Assembly: GCF_014649915.1 (NCBI RefSeq) | Contig: NZ_BMTY01000010.1 | Coordinates: forward strand, 62,001-126,000 | Length of the DNA stretch: 64,000 bases | DNA from: Streptomyces toxytricini | Lineage (GTDB): Bacteria; Actinomycetota; Actinomycetes; Streptomycetales; Streptomycetaceae | Reading direction: 5' to 3' | In this document: positions 32,622-41,072 of the stretch, piece by piece | How positions within the stretch are numbered: position 1 is the first letter of the stretch | How the letters are laid out: each line of letters starts with the position of its first letter | The notes under the pieces: model-generated | Databases searched by the model: none | What the model saw: only the letters and a program-made list of their open reading frames with translations | What the model was told of the DNA's origin: nothing | Made by a program: the position numbers and the translations under genes

Positions 32622-33257
32622 ATGACCAGTCTGGATGCGCTCGTCCGCCTCTGCCCGCCACCCGCCGAACGGCGCGCCGCGGTGGAGTGGGCGGCCGTCG
32701 AGCGGGCCCTCGGCACGGCTCTGCCCGCCGATTACAGGCAGCTCGTCGACACGTACGGCGACGGCGTCTTCGACGAGGCGGTCTGGCTGCTCGTCCCCGG
32801 TTCGGCCCACGGCGACTGCGACCTGCTCGCGCAGGCCGCCGAGCGGGGCGAGATCCTCGAAGGCCTGTGGGAGTTCGAGGCCAGGCCCGCCGGCCTGGAG
32901 GAGGCGGGGGCCAGAGTGCTGCCGTGGGCGTACGAGGAGGGAACAGGGGCGTTCCTGTACTGGCTGGTCCGGCCGGGCCGGCACCCCGACGAGTGGACCG
33001 TGCTCTACAACGAGGGCCGCGGCCCCCTCTGGGAGCCGCACGCCACCGGTTGCGTTCCCTTCCTCCTGGCGCTCCTCAGCGGAACAGCCGAAACGGCGTA
33101 CTTCGAGTACCTCCGCGAGGACGCGGAGCCGCCCGAACACCACTTCACCACGGCCGACGAGGCGTTCGGACCGCCCGTACCCGGCTTCCCGCAGCCCGCC
33201 CCCGGCTCCCTGACAGGCGCCGGGCCCGTCGAACGCCCCGGGATCATGCCGGGATGA
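32622..33257 (+). CDS. SMI1/KNR4 family protein
   Basis: 211 residues with the SMI1/KNR4 fold: WAAVERALGTALPADYRQLVDTYGDGVF near 25-50, WLLVPG, then YWLVRPGRHPDEWTVLYNEG near 110. In bacteria this fold is common in immunity proteins against polymorphic toxins, though many copies are unassigned; no toxin gene is visible here. ATG at 32622 appears leaderless, with TAGCGT 8 bases upstream. The stop overlaps the next gene by 4 bases (ATGA). Confidence 0.82.
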   Translation: MTSLDALVRLCPPPAERRAAVEWAAVERALGTALPADYRQLVDTYGDGVFDEAVWLLVPGSAHGDCDLLAQAAERGEILEGLWEFEARPAGLEEAGARVLPWAYEEGTGAFLYWLVRPGRHPDEWTVLYNEGRGPLWEPHATGCVPFLLALLSGTAETAYFEYLREDAEPPEHHFTTADEAFGPPVPGFPQPAPGSLTGAGPVERPGIMPG

Positions 33258-33589
33258 CGACGACCCCCGGTTCCGGCCGGCCCCCGGCGGCCGACGCCGA
33301 GCTTCAAATCGCCCACCTGCGGGCAGCGGACGAGACCCAGGCCACCGCGGTAGTGCGCTGCATACGCGGGCCGGTCCGCCTCGGCGCACGCTTCCACCGC
33401 CTCCGTGACGCCCCGGCGCCGATCGACCTGGAGCTCACCCTAATCCTCTTCTACGGACGCCCGGTCGACGCACTCGACCCCGCCCACACGGCTCTCGTCA
33501 CTCTTCGCGGCGCAGGCACCACCCTGCTCGGCCCGGACCACAGCACCGTCGGCCGACACACACTCCAGGGCACCAACCCGCCGCCGTGA
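33254..33589 (+). CDS. small protein coupled to the SMI1/KNR4 gene
   Basis: 111 residues, not recognised. After a disordered start, IAHLRAADETQATAVVRCIR then GPVRLGARFHRL suggests a small beta barrel reminiscent of the domain 2 fold of translation GTPases (G-x-V-x-x-G-x-x-F); LELTLILFYGR and TALVTLRG follow. That fold guess is inference. It starts inside the stop of the SMI1 gene (ATGA), so the two are co-translated and probably work together. Confidence 0.7.
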   Translation: MTTTPGSGRPPAADAELQIAHLRAADETQATAVVRCIRGPVRLGARFHRLRDAPAPIDLELTLILFYGRPVDALDPAHTALVTLRGAGTTLLGPDHSTVGRHTLQGTNPPP

Positions 33590-33630
33590 CCAGGACCCCC
33601 GCTTTCGCGGGTGCCGGTTCGTGATGCCGG

Positions 33631-34487
33631 TCAGCAGGTAGGTGGGGTGTCGCCGTCCTGATCGGCCGGGTGCAGAAGTTCGATGACACGTTCCTCGTAC
33701 CGGATGCGGGCCGGGGCGAAGTCGTACGGCATCCTGCCGATGGCCTGCATCGGGCTCATCCTCCCCCCGCCTTCCTGCTCGCCGGCGTGCTCGTCCCCTT
33801 GGTCCAGGAGGCCGTCGAGGGCCTCGTCCAGGCCGGATCCGTCGATGGCGACTCCCAAGGCTGTCTCATGGGCACACCGCCGGGCAGCCAGGTGATCGAT
33901 GCGGGGGTCGTCGGGGGACACGGTGTCGTCCAAGGCCGCCTCGGCCTCGGCCAGGCGGTCCTCCTCGGCCCGCAGCTCGGGGTGGGTGGCCAGGACGATG
34001 AACCGGTTGGCCTGGACGGCGGCGCCCAGGGAGCCAAGATGCGCTCCGTGACCAGAAGGGCGTCGAGATCGGCCGGGCGCAGGGCCCCGGGCGCCAGATC
34101 GTGGAGGCGGCCACTGACCAGCGGTGACAGCAGGCCCAGGGGGCTGCCCACCTTGCGGAGGCGGTGCACGGCGGCCCGCTGGGCCTCGATGGCGGCCGCC
34201 TTGGAAGTGAGGGACTCCTCCAGCCGGGCCAGGGACTGCTCGATGCCGGCGGCGCCCTCGAAGCCGGCCCGGATGTCCTCCAGGGAGACACCCGCATCAG
34301 CCATCCTGCGGATCCACAGCAGGCGGATCATGTCGCCGTATGCGTAGCGGCGGCGGTCGTCGCCGCCGCGTTCCGGTTCGGCGAGGAGGCCGATGGCGTG
34401 GTAGTGGCGGATGGCGCGGGGCGTGGTCCCGGCGAACGCGGCGGCATCGCCGATCTTGACTCGGCGGGGAATCGCAGGAAGGGGCAT
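33631..34487 (-). pseudogene. MerR-family regulator with a frameshift
   Basis: The first 150 residues from ATG 34487 form a MerR regulator: RRVKIGDAAAFAGTTPRAIR then HYHAIGLLAEPERGG (winged helix), DMIRLLWIRRMADAGVSLED, then a coiled coil. Near 34030 the reading shifts: after ERILAP the frame must move by one to give LGAAVQANRFIVLATHPELR and continue with good codon bias to the stop at 33631. A single missing base in a run (GGG at 34029-34031 on the plus strand, GGGG expected) explains it. As read, the protein would end with an unrelated tail. It is either a recent pseudogene or a homopolymer sequence error. Confidence 0.75.
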
Positions 34488-34649
34488 GCGCGGGAACCTT
34501 TCGATCTCGTGCTCGCCGCCTACTGGACCACGTGCCGCTACGGCACATGCAAACCCCGCTGGCCGTAGGTGCGCCAACCCTCCCGCACCGGACCGCTGCT
34601 CCGCATCCCGCGGCCGACGGCCGCCGAGGCTCCGTGCGACCATCCCGGC

Positions 34650-34934
34650 ATGCGCCTGGCAGCCGACGGAGCCACGCCGATCCCGCGGTCGGTACCGGGG
34701 AAGCACTTCACGACTGACGACGGGTACGCCTTCGAGCTGCCGAGCCCGCTCTTCCCGGCTGTCGGCGACCGCATCGCCTTCGAAGGCGGCGGGCTCGTCG
34801 TCGTGCGAGCCGGCGGAGAGCGCTTGCCGGCGGCCGGCCAGTGGTCCACTCGTTGCGGACCCGGGTCCTTGCGCTGCCGGTGGGGACCACCTTGCCGGTG
34901 GGGCCCGCACGAGCGTCCGCGGCGGGCGCCCTAG
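34650..34934 (+). CDS. hypothetical small protein, possibly frameshifted at its end
   Basis: 94 residues from ATG 34650. The first 60 (GKHFTTDDGYAFELPSPLFP, VGDRIAFEGGGLVVVRAGGE) look like a beta-rich domain with good codon bias. The last 35 residues become Cys/Trp/Arg-rich, while the neighbouring frame from about 34845 reads VVHSLRTRVLALPVGTTLP, so a one-base shift is possible. Its stop overlaps that of the TetR gene by 4 bases, tail to tail. Not recognised. Confidence 0.45.
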   Translation: MRLAADGATPIPRSVPGKHFTTDDGYAFELPSPLFPAVGDRIAFEGGGLVVVRAGGERLPAAGQWSTRCGPGSLRCRWGPPCRWGPHERPRRAP

Positions 34935-35488
34935 CCCGCCAGGGTGGCCGCCAGGGCCGGGGCCAGGCCGTTGACCAGGTCTTCCGGGGGCAGGGCGGCG
35001 ACCGGGGGGAGGGCCAGGAGGTAGCGGGTCAGGGCGAGGCCGAGGAGTTGGGCGGCTACCAGGCCCGCCGTGCGGGCGGCCCGTTCCGGGCCGATGGCCG
35101 CCGCCAGTGCGGGGGCCACCTGGGTGGCGAACACCTCGCGCATGCGGGCCGCGGCCTGCTCGTTCGTCACCGCGGAGCGCAGCAGCACCAGCAGCGCGTC
35201 GTCCGCAGGATCGCCTTCCCACCGCTCCACGAAGTGCCGCACCAGGGTGGCCGGCAGTTGCCGGGCCGGGACCGCGCCCAGGTCGGGCAGGCGCAGGTCG
35301 ACCGCGAGGGCGGCGTCGAAGAGCTGCTCCTTGCTGCCGAAGTAGCGCATGACCATCGACGGATCGATCTCCGCGTCCGCGGCGACGGCGCGGATCGTCG
35401 TGCGCTCGTACCCGTGGGCGGCGAAGCGTTCCCGTGCGGCCCTCAGGATCGCGGTCTTGGTCTGGTCGGAGCGTCGCGGCGTCGTCAT
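34931..35488 (-). CDS. TetR-family repressor of the adjacent flavin monooxygenase
   Basis: 185 residues. N-terminal TetR helix-turn-helix: KTAILRAARERFAAHGYERT then TIRAVAADAEIDPSMVMRYF and GSKEQLF; the C-terminal ligand domain resembles TetR_C 17-type. It is divergent from the FAD monooxygenase gene, and the 109-base gap carries mirrored pairs of CAACA..TGTTG-type operators overlapping both -35 boxes. By that layout it represses itself and the monooxygenase until a small molecule binds (inference from common TetR divergons). Confidence 0.9.
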   Translation of the reverse strand: MTTPRRSDQTKTAILRAARERFAAHGYERTTIRAVAADAEIDPSMVMRYFGSKEQLFDAALAVDLRLPDLGAVPARQLPATLVRHFVERWEGDPADDALLVLLRSAVTNEQAAARMREVFATQVAPALAAAIGPERAARTAGLVAAQLLGLALTRYLLALPPVAALPPEDLVNGLAPALAATLAG

Positions 35489-35576
35489 GCCAACAAGCGT
35501 AGGCCAACAACTGTTGACAGCCCAAGCGGTCGGGGCGCACTCTCATGTCAACAGCTGTTGGCCAACAATCGTTGGC
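35489..35576. promoter_or_regulatory. mirrored double operators and face-to-face promoters between tetR and FAD monooxygenase
   Basis: Left pair: GCCAACAAGCGTAGGC (35489-35504, imperfect) abutting CAACAACTGTTG (35505-35516). Right pair, in mirror order: CAACAGCTGTTG (35549-35560, perfect) abutting GCCAACAATCGTTGGC (35561-35576). TTGACA at 35514-35519 reads toward the monooxygenase and TTGACA on the minus strand at 35551-35546 reads toward tetR; each overlaps an inner operator. A -10-like CACTCT is at 35538-35543. Confidence 0.75.
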
Positions 35577-35597
35577 CCGCCGGAGGAGGTCTTCGCC

Positions 35598-36767
35598 ATG
35601 ACCAGCACCCCCGCACTGCCCTCCCGCACCGAGGTGGCCGTCGTCGGCGCCGGGCCCACCGGGCTGGCCCTGGCCGTGACGCTTGCCGAGGCCGGCGTCG
35701 ACTTCGTCCTCCTCGACCGGCAGGCCGAGGGCGCCAACACCTCCCGCGCCGCCGTCGTGCACGCCCGCACCCTGGAGGTCTTCGACGAGCTCGACCCGAG
35801 CGGCGCGCTCTCCGCCGACCTCGTGGCCCGCGGCATCCCCGTCTCGCGCTTCCGGATCCGGGACGGCGCCCGTCCCCTCGCGGCCGTCGACTTCGACGGG
35901 CTGCCGACCGCCCACCCGTACGCGCTGATGGTCCCCCAGTACGAGACCGAGGCCGTTCTGCTGGGCCGCCTGCGGGCTCTCGGGGTTGACGTCCACCGCC
36001 CCCACGAGGTCACCTCCGCCACCCAGGACGCCGACGGCGTCACCCTCACCACCGCCGCCGGCGAGACCCTGCGCGCCGCCTACGCCGTCGGCGCCGACGG
36101 GATGCACAGCACGGTCCGCACCGCAGCCGGCATCGGCTTCACGGGCAGCGCGTACGACGAGTCCTTCGTCCTCGCCGACGTCGTCATGGACTGGGCCCCC
36201 GGCCCGAGCGAGGTATCCCTCGCCTTCGGTGCCGCCGGGCTGACCGTCATCGCCCCGCTGCCCGGTGCCGGGGCCGAGGGCGCCGGCCGGCGCTACCGGA
36301 TCGTCGCCACGGTCGCCGAAGCCCCGTCCTCGCCGGACCTCCCCTTCGTTCGGGCCCTGCTGGCCGAGCGCCTGCGCGGCGAGGCCCGCGTGCACGACCT
36401 CGTCTGGTCCTCCCGGTTCCGGATCCACCACCGGGTCGCCGACCGCTACCGCGCCGGGCGCCTCCTGCTCGCCGGGGACGCCGCCCACGTGCACAGCCCG
36501 GCCGGCGGGCAGGGCATGAACACCGGCATCCAGGACGGACACGCCCTCGGCCGCGCCCTGGCCGCCGGCGACCTCGACGCGTACGAGGCCCGCCGCCGCC
36601 CCGTCGCCCTGCGCGTGGTGGCGCTCACCGACCGGATGACCCGCGTCGCGACCGCCCGCGGCCGCACGCTCCGCGCCCTGCGCAACACCCTGCTGCCCGC
36701 CCTCGCCCGGATCCCCGCTTTCCGCAACGGCCTCGCCCGCGAACTGGCCGAACTCGATTACCGCTGA
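35598..36767 (+). CDS. FAD-dependent monooxygenase (PheA/TfdB-type hydroxylase)
   Basis: 389 residues. FAD-binding GxGxxG motif VVGAGPTGLALAVTLAEAG near 12, the DG motif VGADGMHSTVR near 170, and the GD motif RLLLAGDAAHVHSPAGGQGMN near 290, which define class A flavoprotein hydroxylases. Such enzymes hydroxylate aromatic or polyketide-like substrates with NAD(P)H and O2; TetR-controlled copies such as rifampicin or tetracycline monooxygenases act in drug resistance, a possible but unproven role here. ATG at 35598 follows GGAGGAGG. Confidence 0.9.
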   Translation: MTSTPALPSRTEVAVVGAGPTGLALAVTLAEAGVDFVLLDRQAEGANTSRAAVVHARTLEVFDELDPSGALSADLVARGIPVSRFRIRDGARPLAAVDFDGLPTAHPYALMVPQYETEAVLLGRLRALGVDVHRPHEVTSATQDADGVTLTTAAGETLRAAYAVGADGMHSTVRTAAGIGFTGSAYDESFVLADVVMDWAPGPSEVSLAFGAAGLTVIAPLPGAGAEGAGRRYRIVATVAEAPSSPDLPFVRALLAERLRGEARVHDLVWSSRFRIHHRVADRYRAGRLLLAGDAAHVHSPAGGQGMNTGIQDGHALGRALAAGDLDAYEARRRPVALRVVALTDRMTRVATARGRTLRALRNTLLPALARIPAFRNGLARELAELDYR

Positions 36768-36795
36768 GCCGCCGTGACCGCCCCGCACAACGCAA

Positions 36796-36824
36796 CGGCC
36801 GGCCGCGGTGTGCGCGGCCGGCCG
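36796..36824. terminator. bidirectional hairpin terminator
   Basis: A perfect 12-bp stem CGGCCGGCCGCG with loop GTGTG and the complementary arm, placed between the convergent monooxygenase (stop 36767) and DUF4190 gene (stop 36839). Confidence 0.7.
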
Positions 36825-36838
36825 AAGCGGAGCGGACG

Positions 36839-37693
36839 TCAGGAGGCGTTCGCGCGAACCGAGCCCGTGCTCGTGCCGGCCGGGTTGCCGAGGAAGCAGG
36901 TGACCGTGCGGTCGCCGAGGACCCAGCTCGACGCCTGCGGGTAGTAGTAGAACACCTCGAGCGACTTCGGCAGCTTCGCGGCGCCGCTGCCCACGTAGTC
37001 CGTCAGCGCCTTGCCGCCGCACTTCTCGTCGGCGCTCGCGACGACCTTGTCCGCGCCCGGGAACGCGCCGCCCTCCAAGGTGAACACGGCGTACACCTCG
37101 CCCTCGTGCGGCTGGTCGCAGGACACGGTCCGCACCGACTGGCGGGCCTCCGTGCCCCCCTCCTCGGTCTTCGCCAGGTCGTCCTCGGTGTTGAAGCAGT
37201 CGCCCTTGCGGATGTCCTCGACGTCCCTGCGGCGCTCGCGGGCGCTCGCACTGGGACTCGCGCCGGCGTTCGCGCCGGGGCTCGCGCTGAGCTCCGGCAC
37301 GGTGACCCGCCCGCCGGTGTCCCGCCGCGTCGTCGCGTCGTCGTCCAGCCCGCCGGACAGCCCGACGGCGACCATGATGGCGTAGAACGCGATCGTCGCC
37401 CCGTGGATGACGATCGCCGCGATGGCGAGCCCCTTGCCCTTCTCGCCGTTCTTCCGGATCTGCGAGAGGGCGACGAAGCCCAGGATCAGCGGAACGAACG
37501 GGATCGCGCACACGATCGACATCACGAGCGCCACGATGGCGGCCACGTTGGTCTTCTGGGGCTGCGGCGGGTACCAGCCCTGCGGACCGCCGTACGGCGC
37601 CCCCTGCCCGGGCATCCCGGGCTGGCCGTACGGGCCCTGCGGGGGGTACGGCTGCTGGTACGGGCCCGACGGCGGCTGCGGGGGTATCGACAT
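36839..37693 (-). CDS. DUF4190/septum formation-family membrane protein
   Basis: 284 residues. A Pro/Tyr/Gly/Gln-rich cytoplasmic N-terminus (PYQQPYPPQGPYGQPG-like), two membrane helices (about 48-75 and 88-112, with the DUF4190 pattern NVAAIVALVMSIVCAIPFVP), then an extracytoplasmic domain starting RKGDCFN with Cys residues (TVSCDQPHEGEVYAV) that matches the Septum_form domain of actinobacteria. Role in septation is only by family name. ATG at 37693 follows GAGGAGCACC. Confidence 0.82.
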   Translation of the reverse strand: MSIPPQPPSGPYQQPYPPQGPYGQPGMPGQGAPYGGPQGWYPPQPQKTNVAAIVALVMSIVCAIPFVPLILGFVALSQIRKNGEKGKGLAIAAIVIHGATIAFYAIMVAVGLSGGLDDDATTRRDTGGRVTVPELSASPGANAGASPSASARERRRDVEDIRKGDCFNTEDDLAKTEEGGTEARQSVRTVSCDQPHEGEVYAVFTLEGGAFPGADKVVASADEKCGGKALTDYVGSGAAKLPKSLEVFYYYPQASSWVLGDRTVTCFLGNPAGTSTGSVRANAS

Positions 37694-37898
37694 GCTCGTG
37701 GTGCTCCTCGAAAGGGTGGAAAAGGCCAACAGCCGGGCGGAACCCCGCCGGGTGGGGGACTGGTGGGCGGTTGATGTTCAACCAGCCGCGCCCCAGTATC
37801 ACCCGGCCGGGGACCGGCTCCCGCCGAATTCCCCGCCCCGGCCGCGGCCCGGCCGCACCCCGCTTCCGCCCCCGTCCCGCCCGGCTGCCGGCCGGCCG

Positions 37899-38366
37899 TC
37901 AGCCGCCGTCCTGCACGACCTCCCTCGCCCGCCGCTCCATCTCCTCGTCGGGCACGTCCTCCACGTGCGAGGCGAGGCTCCAGCGGTGCCCGTACGGGTC
38001 CTCGATCTGGCCGGTGCGGTCGCCGTAGAACTCGTCGCGGACCGGACGCAGTTCCCTGGCGCCGCGGGCGATGGCCGCGGCGAAGACGGCGTCGACGTCC
38101 TCGACGTACACGTGCAGGGTGACGGGCGTCCCGCCGACGGACTTCGGCGAGCGGAAACCCATGTCCGGGTGCTCGTCCGCGAGCATGATGACCGCATTGC
38201 CCAGGTCCAGCTCGGCGTGGCCGATCCTGCCGCCGGGAGCGGGCATCCGCATCCGCTCGGTCGCGCCCAGCACGGACACGTAGAAGTCGATCGCCTCCGC
38301 GGCTCCGTCGCAGCACAGGTACGGAGTGATGCGCGGATATCCCTCGGGAACGGGCTTGACGGTCAC
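37899..38366 (-). CDS. VOC-family protein (PhnB-like glyoxalase fold)
   Basis: 155 residues, starting VKPVPEGYPRITPYLCCDGA then AEAIDFYVSVLGATE, with HAELDLGNAVIMLADE and IEDPYGHRWSLASHVED; this is the PhnB-like vicinal oxygen chelate pattern with paired beta-alpha-beta modules. Metal ligands His/Glu are only partly conserved, so it may be a binding protein rather than an enzyme. GTG at 38366 follows GGGGAG. The C-terminal helix is typical (DEEMERRAREVV). Confidence 0.85.
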   Translation of the reverse strand: MTVKPVPEGYPRITPYLCCDGAAEAIDFYVSVLGATERMRMPAPGGRIGHAELDLGNAVIMLADEHPDMGFRSPKSVGGTPVTLHVYVEDVDAVFAAAIARGARELRPVRDEFYGDRTGQIEDPYGHRWSLASHVEDVPDEEMERRAREVVQDGG

Positions 38367-38523
38367 AGGCTCCCCGCCTTCCTCTCACCGGCGGCCACGG
38401 CGACCGCCGCCTGCCCCACTGATATCCCGCACCCGGCCGGCATGCCGGACCGCCGCGCGGCGGCCGCCCGGGCGTGCCCCGAAGGGCCGCGCCCGCCGCC
38501 CGCCGTGGTGCCACACTGGGGGA

Positions 38524-38805
38524 GTGGCCGGCAGCGGACGACCGACGGGCCGGCGCCTGGAGCGGGCCATCCTGGACCTGCTCGAGCGCCGCGGCCCCAC
38601 CGCGACGCTCTGCCCCTCCGACGTCGCACGCGCGGTGTACGCGGGGGAGGGTGACGGCTGGCGCGCACTGATGGAGCCCGTCCGCGGTGCGGCCCGGCGG
38701 CTGGTGGCCGCCGGCGAGGTCGAGATCACCCAGGCTGGCCGCCCCGTCGACCCGGCCGAGGCCCGCGGCCCGATCCGCATCCGGCGCCGCCCCGCCGCCC
38801 GCTGA
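38524..38805 (+). CDS. DUF3253 family protein
   Basis: 93 residues: LERAILDLLERRGPTATLCP, SDVARAV then VRGAARRLVAAGEVEITQAG and GPIRIRR. This matches the winged-helix-like DUF3253 found in many actinobacteria; function unknown. The start GTG at 38524 is favoured because the fold begins there; CACACT 9 to 14 bases upstream may be a -10 box. Divergent from the VOC gene. Confidence 0.78.
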   Translation: MAGSGRPTGRRLERAILDLLERRGPTATLCPSDVARAVYAGEGDGWRALMEPVRGAARRLVAAGEVEITQAGRPVDPAEARGPIRIRRRPAAR

Positions 38806-39171
38806 GCCGGCCGCGGGGGCCGGTGAGCGCGTACGGGTGCAGCCGACGCCGTCCGGACCGCCACACGAGAGGCCTGCGGAACGAGCGGGAGCAGCCCGCC
38901 GATGCGTTGCACGGGGCGACATTCGGACAGCCTCAGGGTGCCGATCCGGCGTCGGAAGCAGCCGCCCCGAAACCGCACTCGTGCACGCACAGCGCGGAAT
39001 GCCCCATTCCCGTGCGGTGGCTGGTCCATCCGGAAACGTCCGAATTTCGACCCTGTTCGAGGGAACACCCGCCCCCCGTCGGCCAGTTCACCGAAGGGAG
39101 CCGGGACAGGCCCCTGCGAGCCGTTTCGTACGGCCCTTCCCGGACCGCCACACCTTGGGCAAGGAGAAAGC
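38806..39171. other. intergenic region upstream of the glycosyltransferase
   Basis: 366 bases. Open frames here have no ribosome site and no recognisable fold, and base composition is slightly less GC-rich around 38960-39060. It probably holds the promoter of the glycosyltransferase; I cannot place it with confidence. Confidence 0.45.
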
Positions 39172-40296
39172 GTGCGCATACTCTTCACCGGACCGGCTGC
39201 CGCCGGCCACCTGTTCCCCATGATCCCCACGGCACAGGCCCTGCGGGCCGCGGGACACGAGGTCCTGTTCGCGAGCGGGCAGCCGCTGGACCGGCTGCGC
39301 GAGGCCGGCTTCCCGATCGTGGAGATCGGCGACGGCCGCACCCTGCGGGAGGTGTTCGAGCAGGTCACCGGCGAGGAGGTGCAGTACGTCGCCCACGACA
39401 GGACGCCCGAGCAGATCCTGGACCAGGCGGCCCGCGGCTTCGCGCTCGCCGCCCGCCCCACCGTGGACGGCCTGCTCGCCGCCGCCGAGGGCTGGGGCGC
39501 CGACCTGCTGGTCTACGACTCCTTCCAGGCCTCCGCCCCGCTGGTCGCGGCCAAGCTGAAGATCCCTTCGGTGATCCAGAACTTCGGCCCCTCTTCGGGC
39601 CTCGACATGGTCGCCCGGATCGCCGCCCACTTCACCGAGGCGTACGAGGCCCACGGCGTCGACGGGCCGGCCGAGGCCCTGCCGTTGAACGTCGTCCCCG
39701 CCTCCCTCGGCGGCGACCCGGACGGCCTGCGCATGCGCTACATCCCCTACAACGGCGGCGGCACCGTCCCCGCGGAGCTCCTCCGCCGCGGCACCCGGCC
39801 GCGCATCGCCGTCACTCTCGGAACGGTCCTCACCGAGCTGGACGGCGTGCGCGCCATCGTCCGCCTCATGGAGGCCGCCGCCTCTGTGGACGCGGACTTC
39901 CTGCTCGCCGTGGGCGACGCCGACCTCACCCCGCTCGGCACCCTCCCCGACAACGTCCGCCCGCTGCCCTGGGTTCCGCTCGCCGAGCTGCTGACCGCCG
40001 CCGACGCGCTCGTCCACCACGGCGGCTCCGGCACCATGCTCACCGCCCTGCAGGCCGGCCTGCCGCAGCTCCTGCTGCCGCAGGGCGCCGACCACTTCGT
40101 CAACGCCGACGCGCTCACCGCCACCGGCGCCGCCCTGCGCTCCACCTCCGAAAGCGTCGACGCCGCGCTCCTGGCCCGGCTGACCGGCGACCCGGCCCTC
40201 CGCGAGGCGGCCGCCGCGCTCCGCGCGGAGAACGCCGCCCTGCCGACCCCGGCTGCGATCGTCCCCGACCTGGAGGCGCTCGCAGCGGCCCGTTAG
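39172..40296 (+). CDS. GT1-family (UGT/GtfB-like) glycosyltransferase
   Basis: 374 residues. N-terminal RILFTGPAAAGHLFPMIPTAQ (acceptor domain start), and the C-terminal nucleotide-sugar signature WVPLAELLTAADALVHHGGS then GTMLTALQAGLPQLLLPQGA and DHF. This is the EryCIII/OleD-type fold that moves a sugar from an activated donor to a natural product or drug. No biosynthetic partners are nearby, so it could be a macrolide-inactivating or stand-alone enzyme. GTG at 39172 follows AAGGAG. Confidence 0.88.
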   Translation: MRILFTGPAAAGHLFPMIPTAQALRAAGHEVLFASGQPLDRLREAGFPIVEIGDGRTLREVFEQVTGEEVQYVAHDRTPEQILDQAARGFALAARPTVDGLLAAAEGWGADLLVYDSFQASAPLVAAKLKIPSVIQNFGPSSGLDMVARIAAHFTEAYEAHGVDGPAEALPLNVVPASLGGDPDGLRMRYIPYNGGGTVPAELLRRGTRPRIAVTLGTVLTELDGVRAIVRLMEAAASVDADFLLAVGDADLTPLGTLPDNVRPLPWVPLAELLTAADALVHHGGSGTMLTALQAGLPQLLLPQGADHFVNADALTATGAALRSTSESVDAALLARLTGDPALREAAAALRAENAALPTPAAIVPDLEALAAAR

Positions 40297-40314
40297 CAGC
40301 CGCGCGTCAGCAGC

Positions 40315-40359
40315 CTGCCGTCGGCGGGGGGCGCACCCGCAGCCCGCCGCCGACGGCAG
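40315..40359 (+). terminator. hairpin terminator after the glycosyltransferase
   Basis: CTGCCGTCGGCGG (40315-40327) pairs perfectly over 13 bases with 40347-40359, leaving a 19-base loop; 18 bases after the glycosyltransferase stop. Confidence 0.65.
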
Positions 40360-40428
40360 TCGTACGCACCATGTCACAACTCGGTGACACCGTGTGCCCG
40401 CCGCCCGTACGCCCGCGAGCATGGCCCG

Positions 40429-41040
40429 ATGCGGAACCACCACATCACCGCCGCCGTCCTGGCTGCCGTCGCAGCACTCGCCCTCACCGCCTGCGACCCG
40501 CCGCCCTCCTCCGGCGAATCCAAGCCCGGTACGCCGGCACCGTCCGGCACCGACCGGAAGACGGCCGCGCTGCCGGACCTCGTCGGCAAGGGGCTCCAGG
40601 CCGCACAGGACGCCGCCCAGGCGGCCGGCTTCCACTCGCTCACCTCGCACGACGCGCTCGGCCGCGGCCGCGAGCAGGTCCTGGACCGCGGCTGGAAGGT
40701 CTGCTCGCAGACCCCCGCCGCCGGGAGCAGCGTCGACACGGCGGCGACGGTGGACCTCGGCGCGGTGAAGCTGGAGGAGGAGTGCCCCGCCCGGGAGCAG
40801 GCGACCCCGTCGGCGCCCGTCGGCGCCACCATGCCGAACTTCGTCGGCCGGAGCATGAAGGTGGCCCGGCAGGCGCTCCCCGGGAACACGAGCGTCACCG
40901 TCAAGGACGCCCTGCAGGAGCGGATGGTGCTCCAGGAGTCCAACTGGCGGGTGTGCACCCAGAATCCCCCGACCGGTACGCCGCTCACGGGGCAGCCCGT
41001 GGCGTTCCACGTCGTCAAGTTCGAGGAGACCTGTCCCTGA
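40429..41040 (+). CDS. lipoprotein with two PASTA domains
   Basis: 203 residues. Signal peptide with lipobox LTAC (Cys22 lipidated), a Pro/Ser/Thr linker, then two PASTA repeats: ALPDLVGKGLQAAQDAAQAAG followed later by VCSQTPAAGSSVD, and TMPNFVGRSMKVARQ with VCTQNPPTGTPL. PASTA domains bind cell-wall muropeptides and usually hang from Ser/Thr kinases; here they are on a kinase-free lipoprotein at the outer face of the membrane. ATG at 40429. Single gene converging on the cupin gene. Confidence 0.85.
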   Translation: MRNHHITAAVLAAVAALALTACDPPPSSGESKPGTPAPSGTDRKTAALPDLVGKGLQAAQDAAQAAGFHSLTSHDALGRGREQVLDRGWKVCSQTPAAGSSVDTAATVDLGAVKLEEECPAREQATPSAPVGATMPNFVGRSMKVARQALPGNTSVTVKDALQERMVLQESNWRVCTQNPPTGTPLTGQPVAFHVVKFEETCP

Positions 41041-41072
41041 ACCCGGGCCGGCGCGCACCCGGCCCGGACGGT

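Noticed and set aside
38933..39151. 72-residue minus-strand frame in the gap before the glycosyltransferase
   Set aside because: Composition is plausible, but there is no ribosome site or known fold and it lies in the probable promoter region of the next gene.
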